DNA of 64,000 nucleotides, taken from assembly GCA_936432065.2 (NCBI GenBank), contig OW386290.2:56066843-56130842 (forward strand), given 5' to 3'. This document shows positions 22,247 to 34,139 of this stretch, piece after piece (within the stretch, counting starts at the first letter, position 1; every line of letters begins with the position of its first letter). The notes beneath the pieces are model-generated. The model ran no database searches. It was not told the origin of the DNA and saw only the letters and a list, made by a program, of their open reading frames with translations. This stretch comes from Rutpela maculata. Lineage: Eukaryota; Arthropoda; Insecta; Coleoptera; Cerambycidae. Both the position numbers and the translations under genes were made by a program.

Positions 22247-22425
22247 TTTCAGCGCCCCAAATTACGTATAGATATAGTGATCAGCTCAGTTAAACTTTTT
22301 ATTTACTTGTTTGGGATTTTTGGGGCATTTTCAAGGTGTTTTTTGAGGTTCGTATTCAGCGGGTCGAAATGCATGGGAATACATAGGTCTGCCTTCTAGC
22401 ACTCGGCATTTTTTTTCATGTACCT
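22247..22425 (-). repeat. Dispersed repeat family R1, inverted copy
   Basis: Reverse complement matches 8615-8790 and 8870-8960 (CCCATGCATTTCGACCC, ACAAGTAAATAAAAAG, CACTATATCT.TACGTAAT). It directly abuts the AAGAACTC array. Confidence 0.7.
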
Positions 22426-22429
22426 GTGT

Positions 22430-23009
22430 TATTTTTGCATCCATCTATTTTTTAAAATTGCGGTTATTTTTTTATTACAAACAATTTAGCAACAGTGGAG
22501 TGGCACTATTGGAGATTGAAGTTATTATAAATTTACATAATAATTAAAGAAACTTATTGAGATTCAACATATTAATATTAATATATCATACAAAAAATAG
22601 ACAAATGTAAACATGGCAATGATCTGCTGCTAGATATACGGTTGTAGTGCTGCTACTTATAAGTTATCATCAACGTTGTGTTTCGATGTCAATGCGGGTA
22701 CAACTTTACATTCCACATCTACTAATTTTACACCGTTCTCTGTTAACAAATATGTAATGATAACCTGGTAAACATTTGAGACCAATGCAATCTTCCGCTT
22801 TTGAATTAGAGCCGGTTAAATGAAAAAATAATTGTTGTATTTTATTTTTAATTATTTAAAAACAGATCATTAACAATTTCACTAATTGAACCTCCGCGCC
22901 AAATGGATTAGTCAGAGGTTGGTTTTTGAATAGGACTAACTACTATAAAATGTCCCGCACTTAAAAACATTACTAAACAGCACTAAACTAAATTGTTAAA
23001 TAAAGTATT
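22430..23009. other. Unassigned AT-rich spacer
   Basis: No gene or repeat boundary seen. A run ending near 23009 immediately precedes the TA target of the next element. Confidence 0.4.
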
Positions 23010-23451
23010 TAGCCCAGTGCAATTAGTCATTGTAATTGAAAAATGATGGAACCCAGCTATAATTAATGGATTTGAATGATTTTTTTTTATTGGATTTCTA
23101 ATGCTATAAACTAAAAAGTTTACCCATTGAAAAAAAATAAAATTTTTAGAAATCTCAACGAAAAATACAATTATCGAAATTTTTAAATATTTATCTTAAG
23201 AAAATAATGATTGTTATAGTCTTCGAGGTTGTTTATAAAGAATTTGTAAAAAAATTAAACATTTTAAAATTAATTTAAAGATGGCAGAAGGTCCAAAAAG
23301 CGAAATAAATAAAAGAAACGTTAAATAATACAAATAGGTACAATCATTAAAAAAAAAAAAATTATTAACAACTTATGCTAAATAATTATTATTATAAATT
23401 TTAATGACATAAATAATTACAAATTTTTATTACAAGAATAATCGTGTAACT

Positions 23452-24860
23452 AATTGTCTCCGACGTTTCCGTTTTTGATGTCATTCATTAATATCATTGG
23501 TGGAGTATTTAAGCAGCTGACTCCTTCACATAGTAAACATGCTATAGAACAATTTGAGCCACTTTTTCTACGCCCACAAGCAGAGCCAGACCTAGTTTTA
23601 CACGAACAAAAAATCATTTTCAATAAATTTTCAGAAGCTGGTCGTTGGTTCATTGTAACTGGCACTAGTGAATTATCTTTTTTTTTCATCCCCATTCTTT
23701 TGTAAATACGCTCTGTTTATATGTTCTGAACTAGCATCGAGTATAGGTATCATTGAAGCCAGGTTGACACAGGCATTTTTACTTGTAGCTGTAAGAAGCT
23801 ATTGCTATCGAAAATTATTTATATTTTCTTGATTTTTAGCAACATCATATAATGCTAAAATGCATAAAATACCCGATTGCAAAATATTAGTGGCGTCAGC
23901 ATTTTCATCAGTAAAGATAATAGCAACATCTTGTAAATCTGCACGATTTTCGAATACCTAATTTAGCAAATTTATTTTTACCCTTTTTGTAAAACGCTGA
24001 AGTTGTATCACATCCAGTTAATGCATGTAAAAACAAAATATGCTTCTTACACATTGGTAATGTTTGTCCAAGGCTTTTGTTAGAACAAATTTTTGCGGCT
24101 ACTGTGCCTTTTGCTGGTTTGAGAAAACATATTTCTCTATGAGGAGGTGTTAAAGCTATTAATAAAATCAACACATCAATATCTTCAGCAGCAACAACAT
24201 TTTCTTATTCAATATTAAATGTTAAAATATTAAATGTTTGTATGATTAATGTATCAGCATCACCTTCTGCTTGACATGAGAAAGTATTGTTATCAGCTAG
24301 TTTCTTTCTTAACATTTTGATGAATCTGCTTTTGTTATTCTCGTTTACAAGGAACTCTTCTTCGAATTTTTAAAGGCATATTTTCATCAAATATTAAATA
24401 TGTTGAGGCATTTTCCAATGAGTGACGATATCTTTCAGCTGATTTTGTGCAGTTGATGTGGCGATATCCGTCAAAAACGACAAAAAAATTGTTTCCATAA
24501 ATATTTCATAAATATCGTATGTAGGTAATTATTGCATATCGTCTCGCACTTTTCATCTAATAGCCATTTGTAACGATGTAATAACATTCCGCCATCAATA
24601 ACAAAAGAAAATGTATTATTATCATTTACACTAATATTGAGCTGTGTAAATAAATCATAAAAATTTGATTTAGTTGTCTTTCGCATTAAACCTTGATCGA
24701 ACACAGTTACAGAATATGGAGCTAATTTAAAATTCACGTATGTTTGAAGTTCTTCTTCTGATTTTTTTTAAAACACAAATACGTTGAAAGAGTAACAATT
24801 TATCTATTGGAATGACTTCATCATAAATTTTGATTTTGTTGTTAACAGCAAGAAGCATAT
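23452..24860 (-). pseudogene. PIN/FEN1-like + Cys-rich protein, copy B (most complete)
   Basis: Minus-strand frames in several phases recover most of the protein. N-terminal lobe: KLAPYSVTVFDQGLMRKTTK and FVIDGGMLLHR (about 24735-24570), where the Asp fits the first PIN acidic residue. Middle: FDGYRHINCTKSAERYRHSL (24480-24420). Catalytic-like region: EGDADTLIIQT (near 24270), EDIDVLILLIAL (24190-24155), LHALTGCDTTSAFYKKGK (24030-23975). C-terminal cysteine cluster: FCSCKTRSGSACGRRKSG, then CSIACLLCEGVSCLN (23610-23500), ending at 23450. At least four frameshifts and several stops disable it. The order N-lobe Asp, E-x-D, D-x-D, G-C-D parallels FEN1/XPG nucleases; activity is inferred only. 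Confidence 0.6.
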
Positions 24861-25525
24861 TTTGTTTACACATGCATTAACTGGACGTGATACAACTTTA
24901 GCGTTTTACAAAAAGGGTAAAAATAAATTTGCTAAATTATTCGAAAATTATAGATTTACAAAATGTTGCTATTAGCTTTACTGATGAAAATGCTGACGTC
25001 ACTAATATTTTGCAGTCGGGTATTTTATGCATTTTAGCATTATATGGTACTCCTAAAAATCAAGAAAATATAAATATTTTTAGCTACAAGTAAAAATACT
25101 TGTGTTAACTTGCCCATGTAGCAAAGGCACGTGAAAATGACGTGAAAAAAGGGTCAGGAGTGACGAGAAATGACGAGTTAGATGACGTAAACGAAACGTG
25201 AAAATGACTTCCTAATGTCTCAAATGAATGACGTCTTATGCTAGACGTTAATTTGACGTCTTTTTCAGGTTATATTTGGTAATCCCCCTACAGGTTTTTA
25301 GTAATAGGAAGATATAAAACTACATACACTAGTTAGTAGTCTACTTGATAAAAATGAAGTAATTAATGCATAAATGAGTATTGTCCTATGAATTTGTTTG
25401 TTAGCCATCCGTATATTTTATTTACATTAACATATCTAATATTGTTTACCATCACTCCAATTTTTTCTCTGCAAATTATAATGTTTATTAAGTTATTAAA
25501 TTCATTTTTACTTAACTTTACCAAT

Positions 25526-25611
25526 TGCGGTCGGTAGGGATCGAACCTGCATGTCTTCGTTGTCCGTATTACAGTACTGGCTCTTCTACCAACTGAGCTA
25601 TCTTAGTGACC
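25526..25611 (-). tRNA. tRNA-like sequence (pseudo-tRNA or SINE head) 1
   Basis: Reverse complement has a box-A D-arm TAGCTCAGTTGGTAGA and a box-B T-arm GGTTCGATCCC. Five of seven acceptor pairs form (GGTC with GACC). The anticodon arm is degraded and the variable region too long for a functional tRNA. A GTA triplet in the anticodon position hints at tRNA-Tyr ancestry. Confidence 0.5.
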
Positions 25612-26235
25612 ATTATTTCGGATGCTAAAAGCAGTATTTATGGTGATGTGTATGAGATGATGGGTATTATGTGAAATTGAATTTCTAGCCTTATTTAAAA
25701 TATATGAAAATCTTTCAGGTTCTCTTTTATTTCTATTTTTTTATGTGTTCCCAAACCTGAATTTTTCGAGTTACTAGTGTTTTTATTTATTTATAATTAT
25801 TAAGAAGAACTTATTTAATTTAACTGTCACCAGTGTCACCTGAGTAGCTTGAACAACGTAATTATTACATTAATTCATTGGCGGTTCGTTAAAAAAAATG
25901 TTTTCCCCAAATCTCGAAATTGAAGAGCAGAGAGGGAGTAATCCGAAAAAAAATTTTCCTCATCTCAAATTTGATGAGCGGTGGGGGGAAGTGAGGAGTC
26001 AACTATTTTAAGAATTTAAGTTTTAAGTTGAGGTACTTAAACAAACCTGTTGGAGAAAAAACGGTAAAGGTATAATATCGACATCTACAATATAAATAGA
26101 ATATTTAATGGTCTAAAACAGACTTAAAATTGAAAAAAAGTACATTCGTACATCGGTTTTTTTAAGCAATTATTACCTTAAAAAAAAACAACTAACATTT
26201 TCTTCGCAATTATTTTAACAAAAAAAAAAAAAAAA

Positions 26236-26310
26236 TGGAATGAGCAGGGGTCGAACCACCTACACCTCGTTACTTGCAAGATGACGCCTTAACTCACTCG
26301 ACCACTAACC
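26236..26310 (-). tRNA. tRNA-like sequence 2
   Basis: Reverse complement carries GTGGTCGAGTGAGTTAAGGC (Ser/Leu-type D-arm) and GGTTCGACCCC (box B). The stems are imperfect. It resembles the tRNA-like head at 40459-40538 (CTTGCA, box B followed by GCTCAT), so a SINE head is more likely than a gene. Confidence 0.45.
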
Positions 26311-27605
26311 TTTGTAAGAGTATTTACAGAAGACTTTATAATGGAACACGCAACGGCTAGATTTTGCTTTTTAATGCATTTTAATCTAATTTTATTATTA
26401 AAAGAACTCGATACCTGCACAAATAAACTGCCGAATCTTTGCAAACTCTTTCGAATATAAATTATTTTGAATATTGTTAAAAAACATTATCCTCGAATAA
26501 AAACGCCAATACTTATCCCTCACTGCATACGATAACAAAGTGCCATTAGCGAGTTTTAAAGTTTGTAATCCGATAAAATATAAATAAATTTAACAACGAA
26601 AAAAGTCGACAATATGACGTGATATGTAGCACGTCATTTTAATGTCATTTATAAGACGTCATTATGTCGTCGATTTTTAGTGCACTGACGTCTTTTTGAC
26701 CAGAATCACCAGATTTTGACGTCATTATGACGTACCCTTGCTACCTGGGTGGCTTCACTGATACCTACACTCGATGCTAGTTCAGAACATATAAACAGAG
26801 TGTATTGACAAGTACCGTTGTGGATGGGACATGATCAGTTGCCAAAAGAATGAGGATGGGAAAAAAAAGATAATTCATAAGTACCAGTTACAATGAACCA
26901 ACCACCAGTTTCCGAAAATTTATTGAAAATGATTTTTTATTCATGTAAAACTGGATGAGCCTCTGTTTGTGGATGTAGAAAAAGAGACTTAAATTGTTCT
27001 ATAGCATGTTTACTATGTGAAGGAGTTAGCTCCTTAAATGCTCCACCAATGATATTAATGAATGACATCGAAAACGAAAACCTTGGAGACAATTAGTTTA
27101 CATGATTATCACTTGTAATAAAAATTTATAATTATTTACGTCATTAAAATTTATAATATCTATTATTTAGCATAAAATATTAATAGAATAGTTTCTTTAA
27201 AAAATTGATTATTATTTGGATTATTTAACGTTTCTTTCATTTATTTCGATTTTTGGAGCTTCTGCCATCTTCAAATTATTTTTAAAAAGTTTCATTTTTT
27301 TACAAATTCTTTATAAACAACCTCGAAAACTATAACAATTTTCTTAAAAGAAATATTTAAAAATTCCGATCATTGTATTTTTCGTTGAGATTTCTAAAAA
27401 TTTTATTTAATTTATTTTTTATTATTTTTTAATTTACGGATTTTCGAAATTGCGGTAATTTTCAGATCTGCAAACTTTTTAGATTATGGCATTCGAAATC
27501 CAACAAAAAAACGTCATTCAAATCCATTTATTATAGCTGGGTTCCGAGGTATAAACCTAATTGCACTGGACTAATTATATAATTAAAAACCTCTGCCTAA
27601 GGAAT

Positions 27606-27998
27606 CACTACTTCCATATCCAAATTTCCGGTGGGGGTGGTGGTGAGGGTGGCTGATGCCAAAAAAATATTGAAGCCTTCAGTTCTTGTCCATACACTAA
27701 ATTACAATTTTATTTTTACCCCCTTTAATAATGGATTGATAGTGGGGGTAGCCAAAAAAATTTTTGAGATCTTGGCTTCTCGTACATACACTAAATTCCA
27801 ATTTTATGCTCTCCTACTTGGTTGCTTTATCTACTTATCCTCATTTGCTCCCCAACCCTTTGAGGCATAATCAAGTACCGGATCTCAGTATAATACATAG
27901 ATGTACCAAATTTCAAGTCAATACCATAAACCGTTCCAGACTAATCGTACAAAAATTTCACAGAACCACAGACAAACTTGCAGACTTTTTGCACAAAC
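27606..27998 (+). repeat. CACTACTTCCA element, copy 1 (truncated)
   Basis: Matches 54612-55130: the start CACTACTTCCA.ATCC, stretches such as ACTAAATTCCAATTTTATG, CCAACCCTT and ACCAAATTTCAAG. It is cut off on the right at the LINE tail beginning near 28000. Confidence 0.65.
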
Positions 27999-28267
27999 TT
28001 AAAATAATAATAATAATAATAATAATTGATTTTATTGATAGACTGAAAACAACAATTAACAAAATTTAATAAATTAATTCTATCAAAAGGCAGAGTTCGC
28101 TATTCCTCAGGGTATGAGGAACTGCGCTCTTCCACTCAACCACAAACACCCACCGAAGAAAATGGAACAGAATAATGGCAAAAGTTTAGGGCACCTATTA
28201 TATATTACATGAACATAATATGTTACCATTTTCCCTGTTGGGTCAGTTTCTTAAAATCTAGTTAACT

Positions 28268-28390
28268 TTAAATGTATACATGTACAACACACATACATAC
28301 ATAAACACAGCTACATATGTACATATATACATATACATACACCCACACACACACACACATATTATATACATGCACATATATACGCGAAAC
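28268..28390. repeat. CA/TA-rich microsatellite
   Basis: Interrupted ACATACATAC, ATATATACATAT and ACACACACAC runs. Confidence 0.85.
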
Positions 28391-28711
28391 GGATATGGAA
28401 AAAAATGCAAAACCGGAAATGAATGACTAACCTAGCAACATCAAGTTAAAAACAAATTTAGCTAATTTAAAATTCAAATTTTTAAAAATACCTTGTAAAA
28501 GCATTTCCTTCAATTTTTTTTTAAACGCGGGAGCAAGTAGCCGTTTCATTTCATCAGGAACCTTATTATTTAGCCTAGCAACGTTATAGGAGTATGACGA
28601 TTGGAAGAAAGCTGTGCGGTGCTGGAGAATTGTGATATGACCTCGTCGACGTACATTTATATTGTGGACGTCTGTGCGAAACTTGATTTTATTGTAGAGG
28701 TATGGCGGTTT

Positions 28712-29503
28712 TTATTGGGTTACAATTTTATGAAAAAGAACAGTACTGTGCAGTATTCGTCGCTGTTCTATATTAAGCCAGCCAATCTCTTTTAAATGGT
28801 TTGTAACATGGTCTCGTCTCCCTAAACCACAGATTAACCTAATACAAGAATTTTGAATTAGTTGGAGACGTTGCGTGTCGCTTTTAGTAAGAGCTGGGCC
28901 ATACACACTATCAACAAAATTGAGATGTGATAGTACTAGTGAATCGCATAGGAGAATTTTACATTTTTTATTAAGGATGCTCTTATTATTGTAAATTAAT
29001 TTTAAATTACAAAATGCTCTTTTCGTGATCATTGTGACATGCTGCGAAAACCTGAGACGATTGTCTATTACTAAACCCAAATTTTCATGATCTGACTGTG
29101 ATAGTATTTGGTTATTTACTTGTATATTAATTAAGTTTGAACACCTCTTGCGCGCGGCATCTCTCCCAAATAAAATTACCTTAGACTTAGAAGGATTTAT
29201 TTGAAGACAAAATTTTGTGGAAATTGTTACCAAGGAATCAAGTTCGTAGTTTAAGTTCGTGTACGCCAGTTGTAAATCACTTTCAGGAAATGACATATAT
29301 ATTTGTGTTTCGTCCGCATAAAAGTGCGAGCATGAATATTTTAGGTGTTTATAAAATTGAAATGTGTACAAAGTAAACATTAGAGGACCCAAAATGGAAC
29401 CTTGTGGGACTCCATTTTCTACTAATGCAAATTCTGACTCTAATCCTCCCAAGGCAACAGATTGAAAACGCTGCGTTAAATAATTCTTGATTAGAAATTT
29501 CGC
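28712..29503 (-). pseudogene. LINE ORF2 reverse transcriptase, C-terminal half
   Basis: An open frame of 246 codons (from 29452) plus upstream codons (NYLTQRF) reads GVPQGSILGPLMFTLYTF, HFYADETQIYMSFP, LGLVIDNRLRFSQHV and LICGLGRRDHVTNHL. The active-site box is YADE instead of YADD, losing one metal-binding aspartate. RT palm-to-thumb order fits the Jockey/CR1 group. The fingers and endonuclease are absent (5' truncation). Confidence 0.85.
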
Positions 29504-31079
29504 AATTTTTTGCTTAGGTGATTTTAATATAGACTTTCTTGATTATAATAGTAGGTCCACCAGATACGTATTTATTTGAAGCCCTTGGATTAAAACAAAT
29601 CATCAATCAACCAACTAGAATAACTAACAAGCCTGTTAGTCTAATCGATTCTATCTTAACAAATGCGGGAGGTGAGCTTATTATCGAATGCCGATACTCA
29701 ACATGTACCAGAAGTAAGTGATCACGAAATAATATTTTGTAAAATCAAATATTTAACTAAAACTTCTACAATAAAATATAAAACTGTGAGAGATTTTAAA
29801 CATTTAAATTACAATCAGTTTTATTCAGATCTTAAATAAATCACTGCCGTGAATATAATATTTGAATTTGATGATATTGATAGTAAAGTTAATTTTTTAT
29901 CACATAACATTAAAACTTTACTAAATATTCATTCACCTTTCCGCACGTAGTATGCCCCTTGGCTTACAGCTACTCTTAAGGTGATGATGAGTGATAGGGA
30001 AAAAGCCTTAAAATTTTTTTATAGAACTAAAAATTCTGCTGACTGGTTTAACTACAAGCAAATTCGTAATATGGTAACTTTGGCTGTTAGAAGGGAAAGA
30101 AAGCGTATTATTCTGACAAACTTAATAATAAAACTTCAAAAGATATTTGGACTGTTATGAAACCATTACTAAATCTAGAGAAAAATAAAATCGATTTGCC
30201 AAATAATCTCTGTGACGTTGACGATATTAATAATTATTCTATTAACTCAATACCTGATTTCACACCAGATGATAGAGAAATTTTCTTTTATCAAAATAAC
30301 TTAAAAGATTCAGTACAAAACTTGCTTACCTTTGAGTCAGTCACAGAGATGGATATAATGAATATTATATTAAATATTAAAAGTAAAGCAGTAGTTCATA
30401 TTGATGAAATTAGTGTTTTAACCATAGGACTGGGGCGAGCGTAGAGGCGACTTCAATGTGAATATCAGTCGATATTCCGTTGAAGCAACGTCAAGCGCGG
30501 TTAGTACTTGGATGGGCTCCCATCTTGGGAAATACAGCGTTCTCGTCCCACCTTCTAGAGGCTTGTATATCAGTGTATACTCGGAAGTTACGTAATTTCA
30601 GACGAGGATTACGTAGTGGATATACCATCCTTCGGAGGGGATGTAAAGCAGGCGGTCCCTTGTCTATTAAATGTTAGGCAAGTAAGGGAAGAGGTTCGGC
30701 AAAATTTCCAGGTTGGGGGTAGCTCGTCTCCCGGCGTAGGTGATAGGCCCTGGTAGCGGAAATAGGCCGACGATAAACAGTTACAAAAAAAAACATAGGA
30801 CTTTGCATTCCTTTTCTACTACCATGTTTACACTTAATCAATATTTGTTTAAAGTTTCCAAATTCGTTATATTTAAATGATATAAGACTAATCAGAATTC
30901 TTCGTGCCCTAAAATTTTGGAAAAGCTATTGAGACCCAATGACAAAAACATTATGTATAAAAACAATATCATCCAAACTACTTAATTTGGCTTCAAATCA
31001 GGTCACAGGTGTACAACTGCACTTTTGAAAATTAAAAATTACGTTCTCGAAGTTACTGATAAAAGTAATTCAACAACTA
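29504..31079 (+). pseudogene. LINE ORF2: endonuclease end and RT start
   Basis: GDFNID (29513-29530), then LGLKQIINQPTRITN and LIDSILTNAG (29588-29670) are the endonuclease C-terminal motifs. The linker frame 30157-30430 precedes the SINE. After it, the RT start is legible (PKILEKLLRPND at 30910, FGFKSGHRCTTALLKIKNYV at 30985). Several frameshifts and stops. Confidence 0.75.
30423..30802 (+). mobile_element. 5S-rRNA-derived SINE (SINE3-like)
   Basis: The element 30432-30793 (362 bp) ends in an A-run and is flanked by the 9-bp duplication CATAGGACT (30423-30431, 30794-30802). Bases 30480-30545 read GAAGCAACGTC, GCGCGGTTAGTACTTGG and ATGGG, then TTGGGAAATAC. This is the 3' half of 5S rRNA including the box A and box C internal promoter. 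The remaining 240 bp body is of unknown origin. The target is the LINE ORF, whose reading frame resumes after it. Confidence 0.88.
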
Positions 31080-31757
31080 TACAGGGTGTCTCACTAGGAA
31101 TTGCATCGATCGATATAGGAAAAAGTACGAACCAGAAAATTTTGAAAATTTAGGGAGCTACTAATGACAGTGTGGCCAATCCAACTAAAATAATTACAAG
31201 TATCTGGCACTTCCGGTTATACCGGAAGTCGATACCAACTTGCTTATTTTAAATAGAACACCCTATATATTATAGAGTTTTCAAAAAGAGGATAAAGTTT
31301 TGAGTTAAAAACATATAGGATACCTTATGTCTTCAGATATATTTGACATTTAAAAAAAAAATTGACAGGTGTAATGGTTTACAATAAACTTTATAACTTT
31401 CTTCGTGTAAAAGATACTCATTTGCTTTTTGGCATGTAGAAAGAACACAAGGAGAGCTGCACTCTACAACTGAATTAGATTCAATAATAGTATACCAAGT
31501 GTTCCATTTTTGACGTTACATTTTGTAAACTTCAAACCGCGAAAACTTGTTTAGGTCAAATGGAACACCCTATATTTTTTTACATCAAGTTATGTAAAAT
31601 GAAATTCCTTTTTTCCTGATATGCATTGTGGGGGTTTAAGTTATAACTTTTTGAAATATTTGCGATTTTCTTAGAAATTCAAGAAATGTTAGTAAAAATT
31701 TTATCAAATTAGCCATGATTAGAAACAATCAGTAATGGCATCATTCTCTTATGCCAA

Positions 31758-31905
31758 AAAATGCCACCGCGTTTAAATTACACCCACGAAGACTTTTTGA
31801 ATTTGTTTATTATTTATGGAGAATGTGATAAAGTAATATCAAGAACTTGTAGTACACTTGTTACTAGATATCCACAAAAACGGAAAATAACACTAAACAC
31901 TGTAA
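31758..31905 (+). pseudogene. Duplicated transposase N-terminus in left arm
   Basis: Reads ATGCCACCGCGTTTAAATTA and then a diverged copy of the first 45 or so residues of the minus-strand transposase at 34967 (Y-T-H-E-D-F, RYPQKRK). It stops where the arm homology ends. Confidence 0.8.
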
Positions 31906-31959
31906 CATACTCGGATTGAAGACACTTTGCATAAACTAAAATAGCTAAGATGAAATCAA

Positions 31960-32330
31960 CTAAAAACATGATTCCATTTTAATTTAATAATTGTTCAAAA
32001 TTTCGCCCTCGAACCTCCACACATTTTACGCACCTTATTAGTTCTTCATGGGTAAGTGATAAGTTTTTAAATGCATTTCTTACTCTCTGTATACAATCTT
32101 CAATAGTTGTTAATAGGCTCTCATAAACTTTATTTTTAATAGTTCCCCAAACAAAATAATCTAGAACTGATAAATCGGGCGAGCGAGGAGGTCTTAGGAA
32201 AGATCCATTATTGGCAATCCATTGATCGTAAAAAAAGTTTCTTGTAAAAAACTATTTATCAAATACACGTTATGTGGTGTAGCAGGCATATTGCCGCCCC
32301 ATAAATTATAAAATATTTTAACTTAAGCGT
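31960..32330 (-). pseudogene. Mariner-like transposase, C-terminal DDE/D part
   Basis: Minus strand reads PATPHNVYLINSFLQETF, DQWIANNGSFLRPPRSPDLS and LDYFVWGTIKNKVYESLL, ending LNVEVRGRNFEQ-type residues near 31985. RPPRSPDL..LD is the third catalytic aspartate region of Tc1/mariner-like transposases. The frame is largely open, but the upstream part is displaced by foreign DNA. Confidence 0.8.
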
Positions 32331-34139
32331 GAATGTCCCCGGTAGATTTAAATATATTTCTTAAAATGGCTTTTTAAATAAACACAACGGTATGCAACCA
32401 GAGTTACGTCTAAAATCAGCTTATCTTTATGAGTGGAGAGGGTAACGAAGCGATGCGATTTATACGCACCGAAAAAGAAAGTAGAACGATTAGTTTTCCG
32501 TTACTAGAAGGTTAGAACTTCGATTGCTCGATGAACTTTTAAATAGTGATGTATTTTCATTAAATTTTTCCTTGAAGACTTCAACATTAAAAGGGTTGAT
32601 AGTCCCTCTTCTTAATTATGAAGCAGGCCTAATTATCTTCACCGGTTTAATCCGGTTTCGCTATTGGATAAACAATTTTATTAATGGATAAACAATTTTC
32701 ATATTGAATCCAAATAATTTAGTTTTGGACGAAAAATGTTAGTATTGGACAAAAAATTTTTGTATTAGATGCAAGTTTTATTATAAAAATGCAAATGTTC
32801 TAAAATTGGAAGCAAGTTTTATCAATCTTGGGATGCTCATCGTAGTTATGCATTGCTTATTAACGTCATATTAAATTTTGGGTTGGAAACAAATTTTGTA
32901 TGGAGATCGCGACGATAGTATGGTAGGATAGTTGGGATTTGTCCTTATGGAATTTCTGGAAGCATCGAATATGGTATTGGAAACTTCTAAACCTGATCCC
33001 GGGCTCATCTAGGAACCAACAATTATATCACTGTGGGTTGGATTTCACCATCATCATCCCCTACTAAAGTCACCACTTTCATTCACAGAAAAATTCCAGA
33101 TAAGTGTCACAAATAAGTTTTATTTATCTAACGTTTTTTATATAAATACTTCATATTTTTACCTTTTAACATTTTTAGAGTTTTTAAAGTATCATGTTCT
33201 ATTTTTTTTATAACTATTTCTATTTTCAATTTTATTATTAACATGTTTCAATGAACAGTTAATATATACTATTTTTATTAAGGTATAAATTATCGACGTT
33301 ACGTCTAATTAAAAACAAATTATATAAAAAGTTCTGTAAAGACTTTGTGATCACAATTTCTACGAAATATTTAGGTATAGTTATATAATAAAATTTGACT
33401 TTTAAACACCATATTGTCGGTTCATGTTTTAGACAATATTATAAATAATATCTGCATAACATTTTATCGTCCACTCGATATATTTTTTTTGTATATAACT
33501 TCACTTAATATTAAGGCCTCAGTTTAGTTGTTTTATAATAAAAACACACCAAGTTTGATTGATTTATAATAAAATCAATTTTATAATCACATTGTCCACT
33601 TATTTCAGGTATTTTGATACAAACCAAACTTTACAAACTAAATATTTAGATATTACTTACTGTATTAATTATTTAATCTTTGATAAAAAGTTGAACATCC
33701 TTTAGTAATATTCAGAGGTATTAATCTAATCTTGACTTGTGCTAAATTTAAATTATTAATTTACATTTTTTTTTTTTTATACAACTAGTACTTCCTCTAA
33801 ATTTTGATTAGTTTATCTTTCTTATAATCAAACTTCAGTTTCAGTGTAAATTATAATTATAGAAAGATTGGCGCCCCGTTTTTCTGGAAAATTTACCATT
33901 ATCTAAGTGAAATTAACATCTCTTAAAAAAAAAATTTTTATAAAAACATCTATCATTTATTAATCTTTATCTATCTAACACGTAAAACCATTAGTAAAGC
34001 ATTTTCTTACCCATGACTCATCTGCCGAGTCTCTGAGCTACTGGGGTAGTAATATTTTTTCTTCAAATAACATAGAGTGCAGTAAGACTCTCAAACACTT
34101 GATGAAAATTAAATTTTATTGAACAGCGAAGAAATAATG

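Larger units (their letters stand above)
25113..26749. mobile_element. CCCANGTAGCAA-ended element rich in TGACGT
   Basis: The left end CCCATGTAGCAAAGGCACGT matches the right end's complement CCCAGGTAGCAAGGGTACGT (17/20). Comparison with copy B shows the uninterrupted site; the insertion duplicated TG (or TTG/TGG). Both subterminal 150-bp regions are dense in ACGTC/TGACGT motifs, about 20 in total. The interior holds two tRNA-like sequences in the same (minus) orientation but no transposase. Confidence 0.75.
24860..27095 (+). pseudogene. PIN-like protein 3' half, copy C, split by an insertion
   Basis: The plus strand from 24868 reads HALTGRDTTLAFYKKGKNKF, i.e. the GCDT motif with Cys to Arg, then a decayed continuation to 25112. 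After the 25113-26749 insertion the frame resumes at 26750 and reaches the cysteine cluster (FYSCKTG, VCGCRKRDLNCSIACLLC) at 26935-27030, ending near 27093. It is an inverted duplicate of the 3' half of copy B with independent mutations. Confidence 0.6.
23010..27573. mobile_element. TA-flanked TIR element carrying inverted PIN-like gene copies
   Basis: The element 23012-27571 begins GCCCAGTGCAATTAG and ends CTAATTGCACTGGAC, with TA on each side. The first kilobase (23012-24060) is repeated inverted in the last part (24860-25112 plus 26750-27571). Both arms encode the 3' end of the same PIN-like gene; the region 24060-24860 holds its 5' half once. A 1.64-kb element interrupts the right arm. 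The terminus resembles that of the 49528-54057 element, the only other complete PIN-like locus here. Confidence 0.65.
28000..29503 (-). mobile_element. 5'-truncated LINE, minus strand
   Basis: The 3' end is a (TTA)n tail (complement of 28003-28027) preceded by AATAAA. A CA/TA-rich microsatellite at 28268-28390 lies in its 3' UTR. The RT part is 28712-29503. The 5' truncation point abuts another LINE in the opposite orientation at 29504. Confidence 0.75.

Noticed and set aside
25526..26310. Functional tRNA genes
   Set aside because: Box A and B are present but anticodon stems and variable regions are degraded, and both lie inside a repetitive element.
33860..33885. LTR-retrotransposon primer site TTGGCGCCCCG
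   Set aside because: Resembles a tRNA-Lys PBS, but no LTR pair, polypurine tract or gag-pol could be found around it.
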